From Ophiura sarsii (Eukaryota; Echinodermata; Ophiuroidea; Amphilepidida; Ophiuridae), in assembly GCA_035610835.1 (NCBI GenBank), contig CM069447.1:39654057-39718056 (forward strand): a stretch of 64,000 nucleotides of DNA. The letters are read 5' to 3'. Positions within the stretch are counted from its first letter, which is position 1; the number at the start of each line of letters is the position of its first letter. The notes below the pieces were generated by a model. That model was not told where the DNA came from. It searched no databases and saw only the letters and a program-made list of their open reading frames with translations. Below, piece after piece: positions 21,441 to 32,909 of the stretch. A program made the position numbers and the translations under genes.

Positions 21441-22228
21441 ATGTGCCGTCTAACATACACAAAAGACTCCTTGTTATATATCCGGGAAAGTGTGATAAAC
21501 ACTATTGAACCAAAACCATTCTCTCGAGACAAGTGGATCGAGCTGAAACGATTGAATATTGTCAGGAAAACAAAACGTGGTCAGCGAGGTGGAAAACGAT
21601 TGAGACGGAAGATTCACTCGATAACTACAGATCGATCAACATCCCAGCAATTTCTTGAAAACAAGGGTGTCACAAACAATGTAAATCCTTACAACTTGAT
21701 TTATGTCAAGAAGACCAATTTAAATGCGCCTTCTGCAAAATTTGCTCTTTGGAACGCCCAGTCCATCAGAGGACGTGGAAAAGCATCTGCAATTATTGAC
21801 TTCGTGATGTCCCAACATCTGGACATTTTAGCAATAACCGAAAGTTGGCTAACTGGTGATGAAAGAGATAACCGAATTTGTTCGGATCTGAAAAATGCCC
21901 TTCCTGACTATGTCATACATCATATTCCGCGCAAGACTCGAGGTGGTGGTGTTGCTGTGCTCATGCGCAAAGGATTTGATATTGTTATCAATCCGTCTTT
22001 TTCAGCTACATCATTTGAACATATGGACATAACCATTTCGTCGAAATCTTCATCCATAAGACTTTCAATCATTTACAGGCCGTATCCATCCAAGGTCAAC
22101 AAGTTCACGGCGAAGATGTTCTTTGATGAATTTTCTGCATTTGTTGAGACATGTACATCCCTTGCAATCCCGATGGTAATCGCGGGTGACTTCAATTTTC
22201 ATGTGGATGTCTTGGATGATCGACAAAC
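21441..22228 (+). pseudogene. LINE ORF, N-terminal region and first part of the endonuclease
   Basis: Residues 1-90 are a basic N-terminal extension (SRDKWIELKRLNIVRKTKRG region). The endonuclease fold follows: WNAQSIR at 104-110 (metal-binding Asn), TESWL at 133-137 (catalytic Glu), RGGGVAVL at 167-174, IYRPYPS at 211-217 and GDFNFHVD at 249-256. The enzyme nicks target DNA to prime reverse transcription. After VLDDRQ the frame runs out of homology and stops at 22254. The next block is in another frame, and the residues normally between HVD and THRCGHTLD are missing, so a small deletion with frameshift lies at about 22225-22235. Confidence 0.85.
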
Positions 22229-22812
22229 CTACGCATCGCTGCGGTCATACGCTTGATTTGGTGATTACGCGCAGCTCCGATCCCATCGCTTCTGATTTTG
22301 TGATTGATGATACGCTTCCATCTGACCATTTTGCTGTGGTATGCAAGCTTGCTGTATCGCGTCCACCAGTTACCAAACGTCACTTTTGCTTTCGCAAATT
22401 GCGTGACATTGATCTTAATGCATTTAAGAACGACATAAGTGCTTCGTCTCTTTCGACTGATCCAGCCGATGATGTCGAGTCATTGAGTACTCAATTTGAC
22501 AACGTCATGTCTGACTTGTTAGACCGTCATGCACCAGAGATATCAAAGAGCATTTCCTTACGACCACATGCTCCCTGGTATGACGAGTCCCTCCGTGATG
22601 AAAAGCGTGAGCGTCGTCGATGCGAGCGTCAGTTTTGTAAATCTAGATTGGAAGTGCATAGACAGATCTATCGTAATCAATGTAAGCGTTACTCCGCTAT
22701 GATTGAAGAAGCAAAATCCGAGTATCATAGATTGCAACTGAAAGACTGCGACCAAAGGCAGTTGTTTAGAAAGGTTGACAAAATGTGTTCTGGCGGCTCA
22801 GAGAAAATTCCC
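22229..22812 (+). pseudogene. LINE ORF, end of the endonuclease and linker to the RT
   Basis: It begins with PTHRCGHTLDLVITR and continues to LPSDHFAVVCKL, the conserved final blocks of AP-type LINE endonucleases (SDH catalytic His). A basic, helical linker rich in Arg and Glu follows (ESLRDEKRERRRCERQF) to FRKVDKMCSGG. At about 22805-22815 the frame changes again: the end of this frame (EKIPHPTMTTKS, stop) overlaps the start of the RT frame (ENSPSHDDDEKLA). Confidence 0.85.
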
Positions 22813-24551
22813 CATCCCACGATGACGACGAAAAGTTAGCGAATGACTTTGCGGACTTTTTCGTGGATAAAATCCGGAAGGTTAGAGACAAACTGGACAA
22901 TATCAATATGCAACCAACTGTGTCTTCTGAGACTGTCCAATGTCACTCCTCAACTTTCAATCAATTTTCTGAGGTATCTGAAGAGACTATTCATCGCATC
23001 ATTATGAAATCACCGTCGTCGTCATGCTCACTGGACTCAATTCCTACCTCGCTTATAAAAGAATGTCTTCCTGAGCTACTTCCATCAATTACAAAACTTG
23101 TCAATAGCTCTCTCCTCTCTGGCATATTTCCGTCATCATATAAGGTCTCTCGCGTTACTCCATTGATAAAGAAACCTGGACTGGATGCTGATACATTAAA
23201 CAATTACAGACCCATATCCAATCTTAAGTTCATCTCAAAGGTTGTTGAAAGAGCTGCTTCGGCTCAGCTTCAAGAATACATGCTGGAAAATGAACTCTAT
23301 GGCGGTAGACAATCGGCGTATCGCAAACATTTCAGTACGGAAACCGCTCTAGTACGTGTACAGAACGATATTCTGCGCGCTCTTGACCAGCATTCTGATG
23401 TAGTCCTTGTTCTTCTTGATCTCTCGACCGCCTTTGATACTGTTGACTATCGGATATTACTTCAGCGGCTGAGAGATCGATACAGAGTGCATGGTGACGC
23501 TCTTGCTTGGTGTACGAGCTACCTATGTGATCGTCAGCAATCTGTTGTAATCGGTGACAGTGTATCAGCAACACATGTTATGAGCTGCTCCGTTCCTCAA
23601 GGATCAGTTGCTGGACCGTTTATGTTTACAGCTTATGCTGCTCCTCTTGAAGATGTGGTTAGATCATACGGTGTTGAACCAATGATCTATGCAGATGATA
23701 CACAATTGTATCTCGTTTTGGATCCTTGTAGTGATCAATGTGATAACCGACTTCAACCCCTTGAAGATTGCATCCGCGGCGTGAAAGCATGGACTGCCGA
23801 AAACAAATTACTTCTGAATGACTCAAAGACTGAGGTATTGCGTCTAAATTCACGTTTTACTAAGAATCCTGCTCACTTCTCTACTATAAACGTTGGTGAT
23901 TCGGAAGTTGATATAGTTTCTGAAGTGCGTAATCTCGGAGCCCAAATGGATCAGCACATGACTCTATCATCACATGTGAATAAAGTGTGTCGCGCGGCGT
24001 GTCTGGCTATCTCCAAAATTGGTCGGATTCGCAAGTATATCGACCGTCCTACAGCAGAGCGTCTGATACATGCCTTTGTGACATCCAGACTTGATGCAAA
24101 CAACAGCCTGTTTTATGGTCTTCCAGTTTCTGCGATCTCCAAACTTCAGCGTGTGCAAAATAGTGCTGTGCGACTTGTTCTCGGACTATATGGCAAAAAT
24201 CGCGTAAACATCAGCGATCAACGTCGAAATGAGCTGCACTGGCTTCCTGTGAAAGACCGAATTGTCTTCAAAATCCTCATGCTCACTTACAAATCGCTAA
24301 ACGGACTTGCTCCACCTTACTTAAAAGAACTACTCAAACCCTACACACCTAATCGCTCGCTCCGGTCATCATCGAAAGGTCTTCTTGAATCACCGCGGAC
24401 TGTATCAACTGCAACTTACGGTGAACGCGCTTTTTCTGTTTCTGCGCCAAAGTTATGGAACGGGTTGCCGCAGCAGATTAGGAATGCCGAATCACTAGCC
24501 ACATTCAAGAAACTTTTAAAAACTCATCTTTTCAATTATCCATCTGTATAA
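22785..24551 (+). pseudogene. LINE reverse transcriptase segment, 588 codons
   Basis: RT blocks are intact: RVTPLIKKPG at 123-132, NNYRPISNL at 139-147, motif A LDLSTAFDTVDY at 211-222, motif B SVPQGSVAGP at 269-278 and motif C YADDTQLY at 302-309. The two motif C Asp residues are present. The C-terminus has the usual HWLPVKDRIVFKIL and ERAFSVSAPKLWNGLP. The ORF starts at an internal Met only because of the upstream frameshift. Motif B has Ala where Leu is usual (GSVLGP), a possible further lesion. Minus-strand ORFs across it are shadows. Confidence 0.9.
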
Positions 24552-24864
24552 TATGTGTTCTGCTGCATCACTCCATTTTATTCATGTTATTCAACTCTTT
24601 TTTACTTATTATTGTGTATTTTATAAAACTTTTAGCATGTTTTTATTTTTGTATAGATCTTGTTGAGTGCCGGTCCACTCATTTTTAATGCTTTGTTTGT
24701 TTGTTTTAATTATCAATGTGCATTATTTTGTCGGGTTTTTTAATGAGTTGTTGTTTTTTATTGCTTGTTATTGCTTGTATCTGTTTTTTATTGTAAAGCG
24801 CCTAGAGGCCTTTGCTGGTATTCCTGCGCTATATAAGAGCCTATTTATTATTATTATTAAGTGA

Positions 24865-25430
24865 ACTTAATGGTCCTGTGAAATGAGTTCATGTGATCAA
24901 TGAATGTGAGGAGACTGCTTTCATCACTGGTCCAGATAAAGAATACGTCGTCGATGTACCTCAACCAAATCCAAGGTCGACAAGGTGCTTCAGCTAGCAA
25001 TTGTTCCTCCAGCCTAGACATGAAAAGACAAGCCCATGAAGGAGCCATCCTAGTACCCATAGCTGTGCCATGTACCTGCAAGTAGGTCCTGTCCATGAAA
25101 GTGAAGTTGTTCTTGGTTAGGACATGGTTCATGAGGCATTCAATATCGGGTATGGGAGGACTGGAATGACCAATCTTAGCCAAAGCTGCACGGCTTGATT
25201 CGATGCCTTCCTGATGGGGAATGTTGGTATAGAGGGATTTAACATCAAATGTGCCAATAATTGCAGTGCTTGGAACTTGGTTCTTGATGGCTTCGAGTTT
25301 CCTGAGAAAGTCCGGGGTGTCATGGATATAGGAGGGAACCTGTGGAACAAGAGGCTTGATGAAGTTATCGACAAAGAGGGATATATGCTCAGTTGGGGAG
25401 CCGTTGCCAGAGATGATGGGTCTGCCTGGG
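24865..25430 (-). pseudogene. PLE reverse transcriptase catalytic segment
   Basis: It starts at PGRPIISGNGSPTE and contains FDVKSLYTNIPHQEG (motif A), GTAMGTRMAPSWA (motif B region) and RYIDDVFFIW (motif C, YxDD), ending at IKFT where the LINE cuts it. These are diagnostic of Penelope-type RTs, which prime at DNA breaks. The same open frame extends upstream to 25507, but those 26 codons come from the foldback arm. About the first half of a normal PLE RT is absent. Confidence 0.9.
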
Positions 25431-25613
25431 AAAATTATTTTTGTTAGCTTTGTTAAAAAAACAATTGGGTCAAAAAATCTAATCCAAATTTGGATTCTCT
25501 GATTCATTTCCTTTCAAAAATGTATACTTTTATATGCATTAGATCAATAGTTCAATAATTACAGCACTCGCAAAATTCAAAAAATCAAATCAAAAACTTC
25601 CTTAAGTCTCCCC

Positions 25614-26100
25614 TTAAGTAACCCTACCCGGGGTTGTAAATAGTTCACTATCGGGAATTCACGACGAGGTAAACATAGTCTTTGGCGGTGAATTAAGCAA
25701 ATTGTATAAAGATGCAGAATGGTAGCTTTTGAAAACATTTGCTATCTTCTGTAGACATGTGCTATCTTCTGCAGACAGCTATCTTCTGCAGACGTGAACT
25801 GACGTCCGAAGACGTAATATGCTATCGTATACTTGAAGGCAAATACTATTTTCTGAAGACGTGTGCTGTCCTCTGAAGACGTTTCCTGTCCACTAAAGTC
25901 GTCTTCTGTCTTCTAAAGACGTCTTCTGTCTTTTGAAGAAGTCCTCTGTCTTCTGAAGACGTGTGCTGTGTTCTGAAGACGTGTGCTCTTCTTAAGACGT
26001 GTGTCGTCTTCGGAAGACGTCTGTAGTCTTCTTAAGACGTGTGCAATCATCTTAAGCATGTTAAGGCTTGTGCTATTTTATTAAGACGTGAGCTCGTCCC
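25614..26100 (+). repeat. Third, diverged R-type repeat with GAAGAC array
   Basis: TTAAGTAACCCTACCCGGGG to TTTGGCGGTGAATTAAGC aligns with 11604-11690 in R1. From 25740 a tandem array of roughly 20 bp units (CTTCTGAAGACGTGTGCTGT) follows, longer than those in R1 and R2. Confidence 0.7.
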
Positions 26101-26533
26101 CTTAAAACCAGAACCGTCCATTTTGGGCAAAATTGAGTTAGAACCACCATAGTGAAGCAAGCTCTTTTGTAGTCTCTAACCTGTAAAATGTTTCTGGTTA
26201 GACGCTTTAACCTTTTACAACCAATTTATGACATTCCCATTTTTAATTTGCTATTTTTAGAACAAAATCCACACATTAATATTTTATCCAACATTGTGTT
26301 CATTCATCAATGGGATGGACTATTTGAAATTGAAATTGAAAAATTGAAAAATTGAAGTGTTAGGTCTTTAGTTGCATCGTTGTTGTCAGAATCCATGTTG
26401 GCCATCCTTACAATCCAAATGCTTATGTGAGAATTTATACTTTATGGCATGCATGCAGCTAAACACCTACAGTATACACCTAGCACATAAAGTCCCTGAC
26501 CAGGTGCTTTGAGGTTGGCTAATTCAAAATATC

Positions 26534-27030
26534 TGATCGGTACCAAAAATCTGAGATATACATTAAATGAGCAAATTTCTTCTCCGCAGTTTGATACCTC
26601 ATTCAACAAAATCGAATGGATACTTTTAAAGTTATGTCGATTTCTATGACCGCGCATGCAACAGAAAAGTTGCACTAGGTATAGGAAATCATTGATTTGT
26701 GTGTGATTTACCATTGTCACTGAAAACTCACAGCTTATCAGCTAAGACTTGTATTCTTCACAGCCAGATACACCCTTTGTCCCGCATATTGCGGTTATCA
26801 CTAAAGACCCATTCATCTGTCTCGTTCAGATAGCACACGTACACAGTTATGACAGTAATCACACACAAATCAATGATTCCTATACCTAGTGCAACTTTTC
26901 TGTTGCATGCGCGGTCATTGAAATCGACATAACTTTAAAAGTATTCATTCGATTTTGTTGAATGAGGTATCAAACTGCGGAGAAGAAATTTGCTCATTGA
27001 ATGTTTATCTCAGATTTTTGGTACCGATCA
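26534..27030. mobile_element. Foldback MITE with ~185 bp arms
   Basis: TGATCGGTACCAAAAATCTG at the left is inverted at the right end. Arms 26534-26722 and about 26846-27030 match with few differences around a ~120 bp loop. It abuts the SINE-like copy at 27031. No coding. The target duplication is not clear. Confidence 0.8.
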
Positions 27031-27830
27031 TACACCGTAAATATTTATAAACTTTCCAAAAGAAGAAGTCTTGAAGTGAGATTCGAACCAGGTATTGTCA
27101 TCTGGAACCTGCGATCACAATTGCCCTAGCCCAAACTGTCGGCTTAACCAATTGAGCTAAACGAGACTGCTATGTCAGATACTGTTTTATAACTACATGT
27201 ATGATTGATGGATCGGTATAAATGGACGGCCCTCTATCTTATTGGAAATAAATTGATTTGAAAGCCATTCATTCATTCGTTCATTCATTGTGAGACTAGG
27301 ATTATAGTGGTTTGCATAGTTACTTTCATTTTGTTGCTTAACTTGATCTACCAACCTAATATGCATCATCATCATTTTGTAGTATAAATGTGTTTTAGCT
27401 TATAAAAAGGTTGGACTATTAAGATCATTACTTTATACAATCAAATTAATTATGCGCTTGTTTTTTGAAAAATAACAAGCTAGTATAATTGAGTAATAAT
27501 TTTACATTAAAGTTTGCATTAATTTCTATATCACTTGGATTTCAAAAGAAATTGCAAAGGGTGTAGTTGAGAATTGATCCACCAACCTCGTGATACTGAA
27601 GTTGACGCTTTACCGGGCGCTTTACCAATTGAGCAATTCGTCTGTCCATGAAATTATTTAGATAGTAATACAGCTTTATAGTATTGAATATCGAATACAC
27701 TAAACTCATTCGTGCTAATTTCTCTAGATCAAAAGAGGGCGCTCATACCTTTGTTTCTATTTTCAGCTTATTAGTCAATGTGGGCTTATAGATGAAGTTT
27801 AACGGTATTTTCTTTAAGCCCAATATTGAA
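27031..27830 (-). repeat. Uninterrupted copy of the repeat split at 1245-3888
   Basis: It aligns with 1016-1244 and then 3892-4530, with a short (ATTC)n stretch (27266-27290) at the site where the other copy holds the transposon. It contains two tRNA-like units on the minus strand, at about 27075-27165 and 27556-27648. Confidence 0.7.
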
Positions 27831-28619
27831 ATTGAATGTCATATATGAAGATAACTTTATATGCTATTTGTAATGGTTCACGTGTAGATAGTTATGGGAT
27901 TGAAACAAAGATAAAACAATTCAAACTGACATACATCATGTAGCTGTTGAAGGAACTTTATTTGTTTTATCAATTTTAATACTAAAAATGATTTAAACCA
28001 TACAATTGGGCTGCATTTCCCACTATTGACCGTCGAACAGTGGTCAAATATTTAATTTTCACTTTAAATGTTTTATATAGCTTGCATTCTCGTTTAAAAG
28101 GGATATGTACCATTACATTAACTATTGTATTAAATTACATGCACACTGCATCGCATATTGTGAAGTTTTTTTAATTTATTGATAATGTACATTTTAGGGT
28201 AAATTCCGTTATCCCTGTGTACAGCGTTATCCATGGTTATCCTGACATACACACGCGCAATAAGCCTACCGATAGCACATGCTCAATACTTGCTCAATAT
28301 AGTGATTTGGCTATGTGTAGCGCGGTAGTAAACACTCATATAATAATTATGTGGATTATGAGCCATATATTTACACTTACAGCATATTCTAGAAGAAACC
28401 GTTTGGTTCACAAAGTGATATGCGTTATATAGAACACGAAAGAAGAAGCGAACTCACTGTTTTCAATGTTTCGCTGCTGCATTTAGACTTCTCGAAGATT
28501 TTCCAATGAAGAAAGATTGTGCTCTTGAAATATTTTCTTTAAATGAGGGTGATAACACTTTACAGGATAACGCCGTTAACGATAACGCCTTTCACGTTTT
28601 CATCCCTTTTCATCCCGTT
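27831..28619. other. Unassigned AT-rich stretch
   Basis: No recognised gene. GATAACGCCGTTAACGATAACGCC near 28567-28590 is a short imperfect repeat. Confidence 0.35.
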
Positions 28620-28985
28620 ATAATAATAATAATAATAATAGCGTTGCTTATATAGCGCTGTTCCAAAAATGATCACAGCGCTTAACAAAAGATAAAACAT
28701 AAACAATGCAATTTACCCAGGCAACATACAAAAGTGAATGGAAAAAATGAGTTAGCTCCAATGCGTTTATGGCTGGCTGGCACAACAAGACGGGTTTTGT
28801 CAATGGCAGATCGTAGACCTTGTCTAGATGGAACATATATGGAAATATACTCAGATATGTATATGGGGGCAGAACCAGTGATGGATTTATAGACGTACAG
28901 AAGTGTTTTGAACTTGATTCTTTTATCAACTGGTAGCCAGTGCAGAGAATTTCTCGACACAAATGGTGAGAAAAACATTGGACCT
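28620..28985 (-). pseudogene. 5'-truncated LINE fragment, RT C-terminus and tail
   Basis: On the minus strand the translation reads RNSLHWLPVDKRIKFKTLLY, then YKSITGSAPIYISEY and PSRQGLRSA. These match in order the C-terminal blocks of the LINE at 22785-24551 (RNELHWLPVKDRIVFKIL). The tail reads AGCGCTATATAAGCAACGC plus (TTA)n, the same end type. Frame breaks occur near SHKR. It is a different, related family member. Confidence 0.8.
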
Positions 28986-28996
28986 ATAACATATAA

Positions 28997-30207
28997 TCGG
29001 CCGAGTGCACCAATGACGGGTAGCTGAAGAATAGCGCTACCTCGCTAGTAACTGAGGCGTAACCCACAATTTTGAGAGCGCCAATGCCGGGTAAGCTACT
29101 AGGCTAGTAACTGGCGGGTAATTTACGCTAAATGTTATACCTGACCGGACCCAAGAGTAAGTTGGGGCATAACATTTTATGCCACAAGTCAGTCGATTCT
29201 AGCAGTAGCGTAAATTTGTTGTGAAAATTGGAGGGGATGATTCGCTGATGCTGAAAGACCAATTTCGCATGCATGCCCAGGGGATGTATATTTGAAGTGG
29301 AATGTGACCCCTCATAAGCTGAAATATTTTATATTTTGAAAATCCATTCATGCAATTTGGGGATTTTTTTTAGTCAAAATTTAGATCAACTCCTTTTGCC
29401 CATTCAAACACTAATCGCACCGGCTTTGGGTCATATTTTGACCAAAATGTACTATAATTGTCCAAGGATCTTAAATAATGACTAAATAAATAAACTTATT
29501 ATTGTTTTTATTAATTAAAACTGAAGTTTCAACATTATTGTGAGTGGAAGGGTATAACTAGAAAAAAATAAAATAAAAGTATATCGTGTCGTGCGTGGTC
29601 TGGGAATCGAACCGGGGTCCTGCGGTTACCAGGCGAAGGACAAGGTATCCATGCCACGGAAGTATGAGTGTAAAGAGGTGTGTTATAATTGTATATAATT
29701 GTTTGCATCGGGTGCTTGTGTTTGTCATTAAAATTGTGCTTTTTGGTGCAATATTTGTGTGTGCCCCTCGCCCAAAATATGTTTGTAATGTCTTGATAGT
29801 CCTTATTTTTGAAAAAGCGTTGAACAAATTCGAAATTTTTGGCCAAAAAAATACCCTCATTTTTGTTCGGAACGCAGGTCGACTCAACGTGATTACTTAT
29901 GTTAATTATGTACACTCACCTATGACCTAGCGAGTGACGACACATTTTAAATATTACGGAGGACCACTCACGTCAGTATTTTACAGTAACCTATAGGTTA
30001 ACACTTCGCATATGCGCCAATTAATTTTGTAAGGGGACGATGCTGATTAATGTGGATATTTACCTCGCTAGTTACTATTCTGTTGTTATTCGCCAGTTGT
30101 GCTCTACGAATTACATCGTTAGTAAGTTACGCTACAGTTACAGCATAACTACTAGGGAGGTAGCTTACCTCCCTATTAAGTTACCCGTCATTGGTGCACT
30201 CGGCCGA
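28997..30207. mobile_element. Inverted-repeat element with TCGGCCGAGTGCACC ends
   Basis: TCGGCCGAGTGCACCAATGA followed by CGGGTA at 28997 is inverted at 30176-30207. Subterminal CGCTAGTAACT and GTAACTTA repeats occur at both ends. AAT or a similar trinucleotide may be the target duplication. No transposase is seen. A tRNA-like unit lies inside. Confidence 0.7.
29592..29655 (-). pseudogene. tRNA-like unit with strong B box
   Basis: On the minus strand CCCGGTTCGATTCCCAGACC holds a perfect B box, with a degenerate A-box region (GTGGCATGG) upstream. The anticodon arm cannot be assigned. It is carried inside the TIR element. Confidence 0.35.
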
Positions 30208-30855
30208 ATATTACCTTTTATAAGGTAACAGAATACCTACTTACCGAGAAACGTCGATCACGGAGTTCACAAGCTTAAAACGGTCGTTTGAAATACTGAA
30301 CTTCAACATTTTTTATAGCCCAAATGATGTGCCAGAGACTTTCGAGGTGATTTAATTTTAATAGCGTGGTGGGTTTGCTACGGGATTGTTCATAAGCGAT
30401 TGCAAATTTAGTACATTCAGTTTATGTTGGAACGCTAGCTGTGCGGATATCGGAAATTACACACATTTCGTGGAAAGTTTATTTGATATTAAAAGTGCAC
30501 GTTAAGATTAATGTAGGCAGAACTAAATGCCTTTATAGTTTGGTTTGATACGTTTGCTACATTTACTCGTACCAAAATATTACAAAACTTGAATTGATAA
30601 TTAAATTCAGCAGCATAACATTGAGACATCGAGCTGTGGAAACAGTGTTTTGGTGGTTTTGAGGGCCTTTCAGAACAAATGATATGAACCTGATAATGTC
30701 ATTCAAAGTATGGCAAACCATGGTGTTCTGAGTAGAACTTATCGAGTTTTACCATAATATTAATACACATTTGTGATATATACTTGCAGTAAGATTTCCC
30801 GGATCAAAGAATGATAAAAACCCAAATGGTCCCATTTTTGTGGAATGACCCATTA
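30208..30855. other. Unassigned stretch
   Basis: No gene, RNA or repeat partner recognised. Confidence 0.35.
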
Positions 30856-30857
30856 TA

Positions 30858-32714
30858 AAGTGCTCAACAAAAGAAAGTCGTACACTTTGTTTAGGTCATT
30901 TAAAGTATTTCTCGATTATCTTTTTACCAAACAAGCGAAATAGACATTTGGATGAATCTTTTAGGCACATTATGATACCAGACAGAACCCCTAGCAACAA
31001 AAATAAACCATGATTAGTGCCATTTAAAGACAATTAGTCACTTTTCAAAAGTCACATTTTCAATACACTACGCGAGATGAAAATGGGTTTGTGAGGTTCA
31101 CCCCGTGTGTGACACTGTTATAACCAGGATTGACCGGCGGGTAATCGATCACACAGTGCAGCCGTTTCTCCTTTCCATAAAATCCTTTTACATTCATATC
31201 CCTCACCCATGCATGACACTTTGAATTTGAATTAGCCTGCGCATTGAGGGGAAATGTGCAGCGATCGATACGGGACTGATACGGCTTAGAGCTTGTTAAC
31301 AATTGGTGTTTTTTCCGAGTATGTCAGAAGTCACAAACTGGTCCAAAAAATGTTTCACTTCTAATAATGTTGAGGAATGCACCAAATCTGATTAAACGGG
31401 ACAAAACTTAAGTTGTACATACTTAATGACCCACAAACTATATATTGTTGAAAAGCTGATGATTCAAGATTTTGAATTTTTGCAAAAAAGAATCAAATTA
31501 TACAGGGTGTGTAAAATTTGTATAGGGTGGAACATAAAAAAGTTGATCGTTTTTGCTCCTCACAAAATATTTTGATAGTTTGTACAATTAGGGTTTAGCT
31601 GAAGATAGTCACCAAAATCAGACCAACCGCAGAAGGTGCTACCAAATTTGCTAAGAATCACTTGCCCAAAATGTACACAGGAAAAGTATAGGGTGTCTAA
31701 AATTATGATGAAATGATGCATAAAATGAAGGTTTGTATATAATATTCTATGAAATTAAGTTAGCATGGACTATTTAATTTAAAAGAAAATAGTTATCAAA
31801 ATGAACTACACGAATATCGTTAAAGTTCCTTTTATTTTAAATACAGGGTGGTCCAAAATAGGTCTAAATAGCAAAATTTTCATAAATCTATGAACAATTC
31901 TGTGAAGAAACACTTCTGGCTTTTTTAGTTAAATGTTTTACTACCCAGGGTAGAAAAGGACCGAAGAGTCACACAATTGAAATAGAGAGACTGCGATTTG
32001 GCCATTGTTTAATCAATAAAATGAATAAAACTGTGTGTTTTTTACATTAAAACACTCCCTGAATTGAACATCATATTCTAGTAGAGAATGTCTAGATAAC
32101 AATTCAATATTATTATTCATAGTAGCAGGCACATGTTATTAACACATATGAGAAGTTTGAAAACTTTCCTATGTATAATTTTAAAATGGCATCAATTTCA
32201 AAAGTTCTAGTTTTCCGCTATTTTGTGTAGAAACCTATGGGCGCCTCATCCACCGGCTCCTCATCCACCGCTCCCACCCTTGACTCACTCGACGTTTAGA
32301 TTGATAACTTCACTGTTGCTAAACATGTGGCTTTAATTCTTTTTTTATTCGGTAGCTGGATAAATTGTCTTTAATATGATACCAAAAATGTTATGTTTTT
32401 TTGACAACTTCTATTTAAAATAGAGACACGTATCACGATTTTAAGGTTTTTTTGAAACGATCCCACCTCATTTGATATACCTATTAGTGACCTGTGACCA
32501 GTAGTGTTTTGAAAATGTTACTTTTGAAAAGTGACTAATTGTCTATAAATGGTGCTCATCATGGTTTATCTTTGTTGTTAGGTGTTATGTTTGGTATCAA
32601 AATGTGCCGAAAAGATTCATCAAAATGTCTATCTAGCCTGTTTGGTAAAAAAATAATCGAAAGTTACTTTAAATGACAAAGACAAAGTGTACGACTTTCT
32701 TTTGTTGAGCACTT
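30858..32714. mobile_element. Non-autonomous TA-flanked element with ~210 bp TIRs
   Basis: AAGTGCTCAACAAAAGAAAG at the left (30858) is inverted at the right end (32714), and arms of about 210 bp match with scattered changes. TA flanks both sides (30856-30857 and 32715-32716). The TA duplication and end sequence suit Tc1/mariner-type elements (inferred). The ends resemble those of the palindromic element at 37780-38245. No transposase is recognised; an 80-codon minus-strand frame (31060-31302) has no known family. Confidence 0.75.
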
Positions 32715-32909
32715 TACGTTTTATTACTCGTAATGAGGAGGATTGCCTCCTTCCAGTCTATTAGGAGATTGTTTCTCGCCGCATGATCCGAGATGGCCAA
32801 CTTATTCTGCTGAATTCGCTTTAATAAGTCCGATTTTCATAACCTTAAGTTTTAATGAAAGGTTATAGTACATGTACGTTAAAGTTGAATAAAAAAATGA
32901 ATGTAATAT

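Larger units (their letters stand above)
21403..24859 (+). mobile_element. CR1/L2-like non-LTR retrotransposon (LINE), 3.46 kb
   Basis: Inserted in the PLE with AGTGA on both sides (21398-21402 and 24860-24864). It has an apurinic-type endonuclease, an RT, a GC-containing 3' UTR ending TAAAGCGCCTAGAGGCC...GCGCTATATAAGAGCC and a (TTA)n tail. There is no separate gag-like ORF1, and only ~38 bp precede the first Met, so the 5' end may be truncated. Two frame changes make the copy inactive. The assignment rests on RT motifs and is to the broad CR1/L2 group only. Confidence 0.85.
19544..25430 (-). mobile_element. 5'-truncated Penelope-like element (PLE) with GIY-YIG endonuclease
   Basis: Coding runs on the minus strand from 25430 to 20163, interrupted by a LINE (21403-24859) and a LINE tail (20338-20540). 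AAAATTATTTTTGT flanks it at 19530-19543 and 25431-25444, a 14 bp target duplication that lies inside the foldback's right arm. Net length is about 2.2 kb. The upstream half of the RT is missing: homology starts exactly at the PGRPIISG block. The 3' UTR (19544-20162) contains a decayed hammerhead-like motif and a G17 tract. Confidence 0.85.
19067..25613. mobile_element. TTAA-flanked foldback element split by a Penelope-like element
   Basis: The left arm (19067 to about 19330) pairs with a right arm in two pieces: 19485-19543 and 25445-25613. Landmarks are GAGTGCTGTAATTATTGAAC, ACAAAGCTAACAAA and AAATCACTTGAT with their complements. TTAA sits at 19063-19066 and 25614-25617. Without the insert the element would be about 650 bp. 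TTAA duplications are typical of piggyBac-type elements, but the GGGG end is not a clear piggyBac end, so the superfamily is open. Confidence 0.65.

Noticed and set aside
22192..24158. Minus-strand ORFs over the LINE
   Set aside because: Shadows of the plus-strand endonuclease/RT frames.
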